Assembly: GCF_001039355.2 (NCBI RefSeq)
Contig: NW_019775488.1
Coordinates: 237,280-289,674, forward strand
Source of the DNA: Lingula anatina
Taxonomy: Eukaryota > Brachiopoda > Lingulata > Lingulida > Lingulidae
Direction of reading: 5' to 3'
DNA: 52,395 nucleotides
Shown here in pieces: positions 1-15,300 of this stretch. A program made the position numbers and the translations under genes. The notes beneath the pieces were generated by a model that saw only the letters and a program-made list of their open reading frames with translations, had not been told where the DNA came from and searched no databases. Position 1 is the stretch's first letter; each line of letters starts with the position of its first letter.

Positions 1-55
<55 letters not shown>
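1..55. repeat. (GA)n microsatellite at window edge
   Basis: About 27 uninterrupted GA units in an NBEA intron, cut by the left edge. Confidence 0.95.
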
Positions 56-60
<5 letters not shown>

Positions 61-213
61 CACTTAACAATACAAATATTTGGCATCAATAGGGTTAGTA
101 AGTATGTTTCTAATGGCACAGTGACCAGTTACCCCACTGACAGTAACAGATGAAAGTTCTACATACAATATTATTAGCCTAAGTTTTTATGTGGGACTGA
201 AGTGTACACTAAC

Positions 214-381
214 CTCCCACCAGCAGCTCCTGTCCATGGGACCCCATCAACGTCTTGGACAAGTAAGGAGCAAAGTCCACAAAGATCTCCCTGAGAAGTG
301 GGGCACTGGTGCCTAGTGCTCTCTCCAGTCTCTCTGTTAAGGTCCCCTCATCCTCTGGTGCTGGCAGATTTTCGACAGTAC
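214..381 (-). CDS. NBEA: NBEA/LRBA exon with [13 protein letters not shown], last one in window
   Basis: Encodes [20 protein letters not shown] and then [20 protein letters not shown] through GQELLVGG, a near-copy of the LRBA segment before the PH-BEACH module. Acceptor TTCTCAG, donor GAG/GTTAGT, ending in phase 1. The remaining exons (PH, BEACH, WD40) lie beyond the left edge. Confidence 0.93.
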
Positions 382-3300
382 CTGAGAACAATTTCGTTAT
401 CGATAAGTATGACAGAAACCAATTTTACATGACATAATATCTGAGAAATGATATAAAATTGTCAAAAACTGTACATGTTGTTATCAAATTCCCAATAAAT
501 TGCACTTTTATATTGCAAGGTCCCCACAAACAGAAGTGGTTAATGTGCAGGTTTACCATACTGTACAGAAAAAAGTGACACTAGCAACACAAGCTGCCCC
601 AAAGTTAAAAAATAATGTAGCACAAAAAGCAATCTAGACAATCTAGACATCTGTCATTAGCCCACTTTACCTGGCATATGTTTGCTGAAGTCAAAACTCT
701 CTGGCCTCTTACGTTCCTCTTTCCCATCTCCTCCCCCACCTTCTGCACTGCCTGCAAACTGAATTGAAGCAATGGCATTCTCTGCATGAGGGTCTGCATC
801 CATACGCTTAAACTCCTCCGGCTTCACACTGTCTCCAGCATCTGGTGCAGTATGTGGTGGTATCTGCTGCTGTTGCTGAGCTGTCTCCTGATGTTCAGGA
901 TGTGGGAACTCTTCTACTTCCTCCTGGCTGCCATCTGAAGGGGCAATATGGTAGTCACATTTAGATGGAAACAAGAATGTAATATTCAACAAAACAGCAA
1001 AAGTTGCAAATATAAAGACAATTCACAGAAAGTACATGTAGTTCTAACCGATGTTTGAACTCAATTTTCTTCTCACCAAATAATAGTCTACTAGCAAATT
1101 TAAAATATTATAATATTACAAATACTGTTGAGCATTTATGGAGAAACTATTCATCAAAAACATACTCTGAATTTGCATTATATTTGTATTTTCAGTCCAA
1201 CGTCTTAAAAATATTTTATACTTGAGAAAAAAAATTTAGAGGTTGTAGTTTAACCTCAAAGGCATTCACACAATATTCTATTCTGTTTTATACCCTGTTC
1301 TGGCCTGTCATTTCTTCCCTCCTCCTCCAAACTAACTTCTTCCAATCCAACAGGTTCCTGGGTTTTTTCTGTCCCACCACTGTCATCTGTAGTCTGATCA
1401 GATGTCTCAGGTTCTCCATTCTCCACAGCTTCTTCTACAAAGTGAGCAGTATAAGAGTGGTGAATTAAGAAGTAATCATGAATAATCCTAATATGTTTTT
1501 GTGCAATTTGCATAATAAAATAAGTTATAACAGTTCACCTTACTTCTATTGAAATTTTAATTTCATTTTTCTTTATTAAAATAAAGAAAAATGAGCATTT
1601 CTTGTCAAATAAATATAAAACAATCTAGATACAAGAACTGTCACTGATATCTGTGTACATCCATAATATTTGCACTCTTAGACACCTTAAATTGATCTTA
1701 AGGATGAAGGGGGAGGGTGCCAAGTAAGTGGCTATCTTCTTAATCAATCAAGATATGCCAACATGTTGCATATCAATAGAAAGCTTATTCTAACAGCTTT
1801 TCATTTCATATCCTCATTATAATGTCATCTTGGACTTTATCCCCCCCCCCCCATCCCCCATGGCTAAACAGTGGCCATTCTCATACAACCCCCACTATAG
1901 TAATCAGTGAAAAAGACAATTCCTAATCATGGCCAGCCCAATGACTTACCTTTTTCTGTGTCCTCTTTCTCAGTCTCTCCTTCCTCCATTGCTTGAGCAA
2001 CAATATCTCTTAAGACATTAGCTTTATCACCTTCCTCGTCCACTTTAGCCTCCTCACTCTTTTCCTCAGAGTGAGAGTCCAATTTCTCATCTGCAGGTTC
2101 GGTTTCTCCTTGCTCTTCTTCCTTCTCAGACTCGTTAACTTTGTCAGCATCTCCTTCTGAGGCTGTCTCTGTCCCTGTGTCATCTGGTGTGGGCTGTGGA
2201 GCAGGTGGTTCTCCTGAGGACAGGGTCTTCTCCTCCCCAGGCTTGCTGGCAGCCACCTCACCATTTGCCCTGCTCACAGCATGGTCCTCAGGTGGCCTCG
2301 TGACAGCTACGTCTGCATCTGGTCTGGTCACAATCCTTCTAGGTGATACAGATTCTGAAATAATAATATCCACTTTAATGTGAAATTCTAAAATAGTTGT
2401 TTTGTATAGCAATTTGAATTCTAAATATCTTTTAAAAATCTATAACTTTATCTTATAATCACAAAATCTACATATATGAATACAACTATACAGACTGTGT
2501 ACTATGTACTATGATTTACCACAAAACTCTGCCCCCTTCTAATGGTCATCTGTAAGGGTTGCACTCAAATACCAACCCATACCTCATTATTTTCAGTGTA
2601 TTTGAACATTGCAGCATTTTTCATTTTTATTAAAATGAAAGCTTTTAAACCAAATCTGACAATATCAGTCATGTAAAAATTCCTGTTATCCATCCTTTTT
2701 TTCTTTCTTAAGCTGCATTTGTCTGTGCCATGTAGATTATCACAGTGTGTAAAAATCTATAGACATGCACATAAATACTTAGCTACAACACTGATCTACC
2801 ACAAGTTTAAAGAAAGCATAAGCCCCATTGCTAAAAATAAAGAGAGAATACAAATTTTAAAGAGCTACATTCTCTGGCAACATCAGTTATGTAATCTTAC
2901 TGCCAGGCTGTTAACATATTCTGTGTCAGTTGCATGCACAGAGTGCAAACTTTATTCACCATCTATCAGGCACATGCGCTCAGTTTGCCAGACATCATAG
3001 ACCTGCTTCTACTGGTTTTTCTTCTTTACAAGTCTGCCATGCATTGGGTGCAAGATTGCCATGCTGAAGTCCACAGCCAGTGTTCACTACAGACAAAGAC
3101 CTTGTGAAAGCAGCCATGAACTACCTTACATGACTGAACCCCTATCTGAATTATCCTCACCACTGTGATCATATCTGCTGTCCGTAACCCTCCAGGTGTC
3201 TTCCCTGGTGTCACCATCACCACTGGTGTCACTAGCACACATGTGCGCTAGCACACCACCGCTGTAAGCACCTGTGTACACTACCACTACAAACACAAGG

Positions 3301-6300
3301 CAAAGCCCAGTCATTTGAAAACCACTGGATGGTACTGATGATCCAACAAACTAAATGTAGACTGAGATCAACTTTTCAAAGCTTATTATTTAGTTTATAA
3401 TTCGTTGCATTACCACACATTTCATCCAAATATCCTGTTTTAAATGTTACACACAATATAAGTAAGTAATAGTTTGATACTAAATAATTAAAACCTTTTA
3501 AGATGAGCTGTTTTACTCAATAAAATCAACATTTCTGATACAAAGTGAAGAAACACTTTCACTATTAAAAACATCTATTTTACTTTGCACAGATAAAAAC
3601 AATGGGTTTGAAAAGTGCATTTTTCTCATCCATGTACACTACACTACAATCAAACTTCATAGATTTAAACAACTTCCAAACAAGGCTCAATATCAACAGT
3701 ACTCTAAAAGTTAAAATACTTCATCATAAACTTATTATAATCTGCAAACTCCATCAAAGTAACAGTTGCATGCACTTTTTTTTCAAATCCAAAATCACTA
3801 ACACATAAAGCACAGCACCACATTTGCAAGAGAGGAAAACAGAGTAAACAGAGTAGGACATGTAGGAAGGATGTTGTGGTTATATAAACAACATCTTCCA
3901 TTTGAGACACATCCACACAGGCCAACTTCACTAAGACTTAACCTCAAAAATAATTGGTTCATCCTAGTGGTTGATCAATCTACTTTAAAATGTCCAACTG
4001 CTTCCATAACCCTGAGCACTCTGAGTTCGTACATGCAAATATATTTTTCTTTAAAGAACAATTCCAGAAAAGTTATAGCTTATCAACAGAATTCATAGGC
4101 ATTATGAAAAAGATTCACTCATTTCTTTTATCAGTAAAACAGCAGTTGATCTGAGACCTACAGTTTAGAGGTATACCCTGCAACCGTGTTTTTTATTTTT
4201 TGGCCAAGTCATACATGCTTTCTTCAGCCATGTGTTCCTCAGCCTTCATCTAGCTGTGGTCTCTCAGAACCTACCTTCTTCCTCCTCTATCTGTGAGGCA
4301 GAGCGGCCTATCCTGACGCCCACCGTGGACGGTGTGGACGGAATGCTGGGCGGCTCCAGAATGTCGCGGTACTTAGAAACCATCAGAACAGAGACAAAGT
4401 ACACGATGGCTAGAGACAAGAACTGGGCTTGCTTGGTTTCCTCCTAATAATCAATTAAGATGGAGAATATGATAAAAAAATATTATAATACAAATAAATG
4501 CAGCAATAAAATGAAAGAGAACATTAACAAAATCCAACATTACAAATACTGCCTACTCAATATGTGTAAAACAAGTGAAGTTATTGCAATCAAGGCAAAG
4601 GTAACATCTGTGCAGAAAAAAGAAGGATGAACCTTGTTACCACTAGAAGAGAAAGATTGGAGGTGAAAACTGTCACTTTGGAAACACAGAAAAACACTGT
4701 TCATGAGCTGTCTATCTGGACATGGTTTGCTGTGAATGCCTGTGCAAATTTTGTCAATGTGAAAGTATAGAGCATCAGAAATGTGAACAATGCTTACAAT
4801 GTCTCTGTAAACCACAGCACGGAGTCTGTTGATGTCCATCTCCTGGAGAAGTTTTTCTGGGTCCTTCACTGGGTTCTCCTGGCTGCCCAGGTGTTCAACT
4901 ATGTTCTGAAATAAGAGTTCATCAGTCAATAGAAATGTTGTATTCATAATAACATTCAATCTTAGATTATTTGCCTAACTGTTTGTTAGTCAACTCTTTC
5001 CAAATGAACAGAAGTTTTTATGATAATTAGCTTATTAAGCTAAGAAGCAATGCCACAAGATGACCTCGTTGAATGCCAATGTAATGAAACAAATGTTCTC
5101 AACAAAAACAAACAAGAAAGAGGAAAGCCAAAAGTTATTTTTATATATTTAAAAATATCTCTTTCTTTCTGTTAGAGAAAATACATAAATAACTAAACTT
5201 CTGAAAGCAAAACTTTCTGTAAAGTGGCTTACTTCAGTGGATGGTCGGATTCCATTGATAAGAGACTGTATGATGGGGTTGGCCACCTGGATACCATTGG
5301 GCCCCAGTCCAGTGGGGGAGGAGGTCACTGACCCTGACCTTGACCTTGTTCTAGTCCTGCCACGGGTGAATTCACGGTGGCGACACTCTAGACAATTCCT
5401 TACTGCAGCTGTACAAACTGTTAAATATACAACAGAAATTTATTGCACTGAATGAATTCTTATAACAAAGTCCTAATTTATTTCATATGCAAACATCCTT
5501 GAATTGGCAATATTTAAACAAGGTGACAATAATCATATCATAATCTGTCCTTTTGGACCTCACCCATTCTCAGACATTGCCTAAGTATCCCTCCACTGGC
5601 CATGTTCTTCTCTTGTTCCAGTTCTGGGAGACTAGCAGTGCTGGCAAACAACATGATGTCTGCCAGGTGAACAAGGCGATGCAGGAAGGAAATAGCTTGC
5701 TCCAAGGTCAGACCATGGCTGGCTTCTAGGATCTCCATCTCCCCCTGATGGTGGATATGCACAGTTAAATACTGGTGATACTTATGTTAGAAAATCTAAT
5801 GATATACAAGGTACTTAAGAATATAAGAAGTGAATATGAAAGAGAAATGTACTGACAATGAAGTAAAAGAGAAACTTTTTAAGTGCCTCAACTGCATGAT
5901 GCAGTGCTTTAAAAAATTAAATTTTTGTTGTTTACTGAGGAGTAGATTGCAGCAAATACGGCTTTGTAGCACAATGTCAAATGACATTTTACCTTTAATC
6001 TCATTATTAAAATGATTTTGAAAATACTATGGTTTTAAAGATCTTGTCAACAGTTTGGCCAACAAAAGCCGACTTGTTGACAAACTGGAATTATGACGTC
6101 ACCTGTAAGATGACTTGCTTGTAAATGTAAAATTTAGTCACTGAACACTGAAGATTTATCTGTTATCCAAAAGAATGTATGTAAGGCAGTAAATAATGAG
6201 TTTCTGGCTAATGCATACAGTTTGCTAAAACCACTCTATAATCAAACCAAGTTATGGTGAGGTAAAAACAATGGTGTGTAACCTGACCACTGTGCCTATA

Positions 6301-9300
6301 TGCTACTTACTGATGGCGATGTGGCAGCTGCTAGCAGTGGTAGTAATCCCCCGCAGGCTGTGATCAGGCCATCAGCGAGCTGGGAGATCATATGGATGGT
6401 GTTCACCACAAATATGTGATTATCTGAGGCATTCACAAAATCTAACACTGTCTTGCTGCTGTGACTGAAAGAGAAGATGATGGTTTAAGGTTGAGTAGGG
6501 CATCCAATTTGGTACTGTACACCAATTTATTGCTTCAATCACTGGCAAGCTGCTGAAATGAGTTAAATTAGTCAGACATTTATAAGTTTTCCAACATGAT
6601 TCTTCTGAAGACCTGCATATTTTTATTGCATTTTCATTTGTGAGCTTTAACCTGCTCTGTTTCAAATGGAACAGTAATTCTCCCAGAGTTATGTAAGTTT
6701 TAGAATTTAATGACAACGTTTGATTTTTCATGTGCAGTGATAACAGATTATAATAATCATAAACATAAAAATAGCTTATCTCTTATGGTTTTGTGCTGTA
6801 TTATTGTAATGATAAAATATGAACAAAAATTCAACTTCTAGCATTCTTTACTTTTCTGGTGAAGCTTAATCTATTTCTTTAGTTTGTTTTCAAAACATGT
6901 AGGTGTAAATTGTAAGAGGCAATGCCACTGGCTGTGTGCTATAACTTACGTCTTCCAGACCTGGACATCTTGTTCCACTGCAAACAGCAGGTCTGACAGC
7001 AGCAGCTGGTGCAAGGTGGACCAGTTGAAGTCTGGGATCCTAAAAGGTGGCGCTCTTGGTCCTGGGCTGAAGTGGTGCTGCCCCCTGGTGCCAGCAGGGC
7101 GTTGTTTGGCACTGTCTCCTGTCTGATCCTTTGGTTGTGACTGCTGTGAGCTGCTTTCATGTTCAGTATGCTCCTGGCTTTCAGCTTTGTTGCCATGTAC
7201 TCCAGCAAGTGTGTCTTTCTCACTCTCCACAGAAACCTCAGTCTTCTCCTGAGCAACGTTTCCGCCTTCCTGGCCATCTTTACCTTCTTCCTCAACTTTC
7301 TTCACAGCATTTTGGATCACTTCATTCAAAAATTCTCTCACACCTTTTTCCAATTCAGCACCATCCATTTCAGAAACACTCTTCACGGGTGATGATGCAT
7401 TCTCACTAACTTTGGAAGGACTGTCTTCTTGTTCTTTATCTCCACTTTGTATTTGTTCTTTCCCCTCAATTGTTGATGTATCTTGTACTCTTTGTTCTGT
7501 TTCTGTTGATCCTGTGCTGTCTGCACCAGTATCACCATTTTCTTTGATTTCTGTGACAGTGACAGTGCTCTTGGGAGCTGGCTTGGTGTATGTGTGTTCA
7601 TCTGAGATGCCAGATATGGTACTGACAGGGTGGGTCTGCCTGGCCTGGGGGTCCGAGATGTGGTCCACACGCTGCTGCTCATACTGACGATACACCTTGC
7701 TCATGTGGATACGGAAGTCTTCATAAGATATCTGAAAGAGGAACATATTTTTTCACAAGGGGCTGTCACAAGAGCAGGACCCAGTGCACCACTTTTCAGT
7801 GAGGATACAGGAAGCCAGGATGTGACATGTACTTAGGAAAACTGATCACAACGAACCTGGCATACCTAACTTGTAATAATACTAGACATGACTCACCTTA
7901 GAATGTAGAATGGCCAGGGTATCAATCCAGACCCTCCACCCCCCATACTCTATCTTAATGGCATGGTGAAGCAGCATCTTGAAGAGAGCCATCACCATGC
8001 CTGTGATCTTCCTCTCCTCCTGGTTCCTGGGGTATGTGTAGGCCATGGAGAACAGCCAGTCCTGCCACACAGACATCTGCAGGATGGTTCTACAACAGTC
8101 AGTACAGATTACACACTTAACATGCTCTCCAGGGGAAACAGATATTGTAGAAGAGCTTCTTTAATTGACAACCATAAACTGCATATTTACGTACTGTTAA
8201 TTTTGTTGAGATAGCTAATGAAATTATTTGAACAGAAGAACAGGAATTGAAGCACCAATTTTATGCTGTCTGCAAATATGTTCATTATCATCCAAATTCT
8301 TCATTTTTCTTTTCAAATATTTCTTGTCACACGTGGTTATAGTACCTTCTGTTGTCTTTGTTGTTATTACAGAGAATCATGAGATCAGAGAGGAAAACTT
8401 TCTTGACCTCCATCAAACTTTCTGTCTGCCTGGACTGTCTTATTAGTGTGGCCACTACCTTTAAAATCACTGAAACAAAGAAAAATATGACTTTGTATAC
8501 TTTGCATGTGGTGTGATACTTGATCCAAGTGTGATTACAATCACGGTACTGTTTTTATAAAACTTTTTTACATTTCTTATTGTAAATAACTGAGGAATCA
8601 AACAGAACTTCTGTGAAAACCACCATAAAAACAATAAAAACATTTTTTTATTTTTCACTCTCTGAACAAAGGCAATTTCTCTTTTTCTTTTATCTTTGTT
8701 TCAATGAAAATGATTAATATCTTACATGAATTTTCTATCCTAAAATTGTTATCTGGTTCTGGGTGTTTGCCTACAATCACAGTTTTGGACATCCTCTCTG
8801 TCAACACCTGGAGTTAAAGAATTCCAGAAAGAAATAATTTCAAGGACAAGTAATCAAGGCAAGAAATAATTTAGGTACCTTAACAGATATACCGAGCTAT
8901 AATTTTGTACCCACCCTAAACAAAAGGCTCATGTGTCACAATTCATTTCACTTTCTCTTTCCCACATTGAACTTTACAGTTACTCTTAAGTACAAAAAGC
9001 TGGTTTTAACTTTTAACATCATTTTACCCTCATTATAAAGAAAGGAAATATATTTGCAAAATTATTTCTTGGTCAAAAATTTTTTTTAAATATTTATTGA
9101 TTAATTCTTACAACCAACTTTGGTTTCTATGCCCATTTTTTGAAAATGAATTAAAACATCTCATTCACATCTAACATGAGACAAAACCAGCCCCCCCTAG
9201 TGAATTAAGGTCCATGTATTTTCTCTTACCTCAAAAAGCACATTATATGTGTTCATGGTGAGCTCGTTACTATGGAGACACAACCTTTCAGAGAGCAATG

Positions 9301-12300
9301 AGAACAAGTTGTGTGGACCCATGGAGTCATGTTTGCGCCTGAAACAGAGGTCAGAACTATTTGAAAATTCAGTTTATTGCATTCATTTATTGCATTTTGA
9401 CTGAATTATTATTCTGTAACCTAAAGAAAAATTTTCTACTTGCTTAAGTTAATCAACAATAATTTAAAAAACTGACTTTTTTCCAAACAAAGAGACAATT
9501 CATGTAGCAAGAAAACAAGAAAAAGTCAATTACGGGAACAATTTTATCATATTCTTGAGTGGAAATATATCTTATAGAAAATAACTTATAGATACACCCT
9601 TCAAGAAAACACTTTCAAGAAATTGACAAAAACCGGAAGTACATGTTTTTAGCTGTTCCCAGCACAATTAATGCAAACGCCCTGCATTGTCGTGCAAAAT
9701 AAAATGTCTGATACAACATATCAACTAAGGCATTAACACATTTGTTTACGATGTCTACAATGCAAAGTCAGAAATTCACAATTTCACCTGTATTATTATG
9801 AGTTTAAAATTTTGATTACTAAATCTTCTATAATGAGCATAGTTTTTGTCTCAATATTTGCATTAGCTAAAAAGTGTTTCTCATTGGAAAATCAACTAGC
9901 AGCTTCTGGTTTAGCGTTATGGTTTGCACCAAACTTGCAGCATTCAAAATCTACACAAAAGTTTCAATAAAAATTTGGTACATAAATCTCCTATATGCTC
10001 TTGCACAAATATGCAAAATTTGATAGCTTTAGCTATCATAGTTTTTCTACAATGCCTGTCCAAATTTAAAAATAAGCCCTTTTTGTCTTTTTCTTTAAAA
10101 ATGAGGGTATGTCTTTATGAAAAAATTGAAATGGTTTTTTTTTATAGAAGTATTTTACTTCAGAATCTGTATTTAACTGCTTACTTGTGTGTACTTCTCA
10201 TGAGGAAGAATCCTAAGAATTTGAGTGTATGAATCCGGATCATTTCACTGGGAGATGCCAGCAGCTTAAACACCGTCCTGGAATGAACAACATATACAAC
10301 ACTGAAGGCAGGAAACCAGGCCCGTGTGTCAAAAAATAACAGCTACAATATCACCTTAAAAGAAGAGGACTACTTGAAATTAGTTTCATAGTGATGAGTT
10401 TCATAGTTATCGTATGTTAAATAACTGTGATCATCCCAGAGAAGAGAACACAGCCAATGTTTTGAACTTATAACTATTGTGATATACCCAGAGCTACAGC
10501 AGTAAAAGGTCCTCTCCATGGAATTGACCCACCAAAATGAATTTGCCTGGGGAAAAAGGGCAATTACTTTCTCCTACTTGTATTTCATTTCACAACCTGT
10601 CCCTGCACTTGGATTTGACATCTTATTCCATTTTTAATTTTAACAATTTAGATCTAAATGACTGGCTAATCATTTAGAATGACATCTGCCTTTACATGCA
10701 TTTCTTCATTTTCACAGAAAATGGTGCAGTGCTTTGTATTGCAGGCATGTGCTGTGTGTGATACAGACATTACAGACATTGTGTGCTGTCAATGGCTACC
10801 CGAGAAGGCTAACAAGATAACGATGCTAGGGAGGCTTCATATAAACTTTTACTTAATGGATTTTATAGTCTTTAAGGTCTGAATTGGGGAAATATTAGAA
10901 GCTTTCCAGGGCACAAATATTATTGTGGAGGATAATCAAATGCAAGGAGATCTCTTTTAAATAGTAAACATGAAAGATTTTCTAGGATATGTCTTGTCTA
11001 GAAACAATAACCTAAATATAAAATGTACTGCTTCCATCAAACACATTCAACATAAAATGCAGTCATCCTACCTGATTCCATTCTTCCTGTCAAAGCCAGG
11101 CACCATGGAGGAGGGGTGCTCTGCCATCAGCGTCACAACAAGACTCAACACATCGGACAGATTTTCATCCTGTAAAAATTCTTTATGTATCAAACATGCA
11201 CTATTCACAAATTCTGCATTAAGTAAATACATACTGACTGCTGTGTTCAATTTATTCATTATAATTATTCAGAATATAATCCCAGAAATGGTATATTTTC
11301 TTCAACAGGCCGTCTGACCAAGATGAGCTTACTATGAGCAGCAAAAGATCACTGTTTCTGCCTATGCTAATTAATCATACCAACAAGGTTTTCAACCTCT
11401 CTGCAATGTGCATATAACTTGTATAATAATTCATACAATTAAGGACTTGCCTCATGCACTGTTGTCAGGAAGTTCAGCAAACTCTGAAGTTCGTCCTCGT
11501 ATATCCCTGGCCCCCTCATGATCAGCTGCTTCAGATAGGACAGCATCAAGCTTCTCAGCTTAATGATCTCTTCTTTGGCAGGACGAGGCCCATCTGTCAA
11601 CCATGGTAGCAAATGTACATTTAATCAATTCAAAAATTAAGGGGCAATATATTATAAATACATTCTGTTTTTAAAGACAGGTTATATGTACCTAATATGT
11701 TTAATTCAACTAGAAGATCAAAGAAGCACTGCTACTCCCTTGGTATCATATGTACCACAAGCTGGGTTAGGCACATCAAAGAAGGTGTCGTTCTTCAAAA
11801 TGCAACAATTAACATGTATGTGCACATGCATGTTTTTAATTATTTTCCGTAAATTCTTATTTTGTCAACCAGATGGCCAATGTGTGTATATATGTGTGTC
11901 TGAATACCCATGGTCACATTAGATTCAGATAGAACAATGATGTCATAGGGGTCAGACAAAACAGTTTTCAAGAGCACTATAATGCTTAAAATGAGTTATT
12001 TCTGGTTTATCATAATACCCTATTTTTCAACCAAAGCCTCCACTCTATATATGTGAGGCATTTGTGAGACCAGATAGTACCTGTTCCTTTGGGTGTGATG
12101 CCGCTCCTGTCTTTAGGATTGGTCACCCAGTAGTAATATTTGAGAGAATGCATGGTCTGCAGCACAGCGCTGACGCGCCTGATGTTGGTGTAGATTTGGG
12201 CATCAGCAATAAACTCTGTAGACATGTATGTCCACAGCTTGGTCTGCACCTTGAAGTGAGAATAAACTAAGTGAAACACTTGTAATTTCATCTTAATTCA

Positions 12301-15300
12301 AATATACTATTTGCCTAAAACTGTTTGGTTATTTGCCTGAAAAAATGCCCTCTTAAAGTGAGCTCAGACATCAGTGCAATGGTGAACTTGAAGGTTCACT
12401 TACTGCCACAGGGCTGTGTATCCAGAGAGCAGGGTTAAATAACACATGGTCAAATAACTGCTTCAACAGTGGTCCACCATTGGGCAGTCCCACCAAGTAT
12501 TTGGTCAACTTCAGGAAAGAGTTCAGGACATCTTCACTCAGGTGCTCACGTGATGCCTAGAATGCAAAATTATTTCTGAATTAATTCTTCTTTGAGATGA
12601 CACATGGAATGTTGTTAGATCACTTTAAATTAGTGACACTACACTCAAATGCACCTGCAAAAATTTTTCTGAATTTAATTACTTTGTTGTTTTTTTCCAC
12701 TCTACTTATTATATCTTATTAAAGCCACTAAATACAACAAAAGTCATTACAAGATCCAGTTTTACTAAATAAAAAAAAACTTTACAGCAAATTCCAAATA
12801 TGGCTGCATATACACTGCACCCTTAATACTGGTATATGCTATGGATAAATAATAAATATTTTGGACAAAAAATTGTTTAAAATGTTAGAGAACCAGTTTT
12901 TCATTCAACACTAGTTAATATGAGTGTAATGAAGGCATTAACCATGTTTTTTGCCAGCAAACATAGGCCCTGTATATCATCAGAAATTGGGGGAGACCAT
13001 GCTAATTGATATTTAACAAATCAGGCACTCTGTCACAGCTGAAATAAAGTCATATTTGCTCAAAGTGTAGTCCAAGGCTCAGTTAGTAAGAATTGTCTGG
13101 ATTAATATAGGCTACAGCTGCTCTATGTCTGTGCTGTTCTGAAGGCAACAAATCAAATCATGAAATGAAATGTGAAGTCTAGAATATAACCACCAAGCCA
13201 AGTGTTAGTTGTAGAAGGCAGATTGCATCGGTAATCACTTGGTTTGAGATGCCATTCCAAAGATATCAGGTTTGTCTCACAAACCTCTGTCAATGTTACA
13301 GCATTCTCGTGAAAAAAAACTACCAAGTGTAATATTGTGTCAAGGTTATTGCAATATGCTGGAAAAAGATTAACTGTTTGAAAGCTGGTTAGTTCTAAGG
13401 TGGAGCAGTCATCACTGCAACCGCATGCAAATAGCACGGTGCACAGTGTCCAACCAAACTGCAGTTATAACTGCATACTTACTGCATCACAGGTTTCAGA
13501 GGACCTCACTATTGCCTGGTGAAAACATTGGGAATTATAAACACATTTGTTACACTGCCATTGTATCATATATGCTAATAATATTATAGTCATGGAAAAT
13601 TTAACTTGTTTGTATTCAATATACTAAATGTTGACAAAAAGCCAATCTTACTGGTCAATATATATTCTAATTCCCTACACTGGTCTAATTTTCAAATAAG
13701 GAATCTATATCTAAATCACAGGCTACTGAATCAGTGAATTCTAATGGCATATATACATGTCTCCTGACTCTAGCTAGAGAAGAAGTAGTAGACAGTCACA
13801 GCTACCATGTGCCTAAAGATATCAGATATGCTAGACGTGGCCTGGGAAGAGCTACAGGTTATAACATACATGTCCTCTGCCTCAGAATTTTTGTGCCATC
13901 ACTGATTTGCAAAATTAAATGGAATGAAATGCGCAGAAATACATGTACATGTAGGTGGTGATCTAATGGAACCAGCATATTTAAATATATGAGCAAAGCA
14001 CTTAATTTTCAGGTTTCCAACCGTATTCAAATCAGATACATTTTGAATATCAAACCCTGACCATGTACCTTATTACCAACATACTCCAATAGCAATAGCA
14101 ACATTACACAGGTAAAGGGTTAGAAATCCACTTTCACCAAATGCTACATTAGTGAAGAGAATGGGTAGTGTAAAGAACAAGTTTCTGAATGTTTTTTTTT
14201 TTTGCAACCTAGAGATTCCCCTGCCACCTACCTTCTCCAGCAAGTAACTTATCACCAGGAAACCTCTGTTTTGTAACATTTGCTGCTGGATAGTCACGGA
14301 GCTCTCCAGTAAGTCACAAAGGAGGGCCAAAAGTGTGGAGCTGAAGAAGAAGACCCACAATCACATCAACAATCTATCCCAAAAGACAGTTTTAAAAAGT
14401 AATTAACATTAAGCAACAATGTTAACTGACAGTAATATTCAATGATAAAAAGCTTAATTTTCTAATCCACATTTAGTAGTCTAATAAATATCACTGCTGT
14501 TTAGTTAATGATCAAAACATTGGCATCATTTTTACAACGACTGAATTACCCTTTAAAGTACCTGTAATTATCCATTTCAAGCTAAGTTATCTATGTAAAA
14601 AATTGACAATAATGAAAATAAACATCGAAGCAAATAAAATATCTCCATGTCTGTAGTACTTCCAGCTTACCAAACTGTGTGATCTACTTTCTCCTCCTCA
14701 CTGGCACTCTCCTGTACGCAGTCTAACTGACCAAACAGAGGGAACAGGGTCTGGAAGAAAACTCACATGTAATTTTACTTTGGCTTTTCAAATGTAAAAT
14801 TTGTATTACCATATGTGACTTGCTGATGATACCTTAATGATGGATGAAGAGTATAAAATGTATCATGTGTGATGTTGTATTCTACTATATCTTAACTGTA
14901 CCATGTGTGATGTTGTATTCTACTATATATTACCTGTATCATGTGTGATGTTGTATTCTACTATATTTTACCTGTATCATGTGTGATGTTGTATTCTACT
15001 ATATATATTACCTGTATCATGTGTGATGTTGTATTCTACTATATCTTACCTGTATCATGTGTGATGTTGTATTCTACTATATATCTTACCTGTATCATGT
15101 GTGATGTTGTATTCTACTATATATCTTACCTGTATCATGTGTGATGTTGTATTCTACTATATATCTTACCTGTATCATGTGTGATGTTGTATTCTACTAT
15201 ATATCTTACCTGTATCATGTGTGATGTTGTATTCTACTATATATCTTACCTGTATCATGTGTGATGTTGTATTCTACTATATATCTTACCTGTATCATGT

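Noticed and set aside
14941-15144. Open frame of Tyr/Cys/Val-rich repeats on the plus strand
   Set aside because: It is a by-product of the 40-bp minisatellite; composition and period follow the repeat, and the real signal is the splice donor on the other strand.
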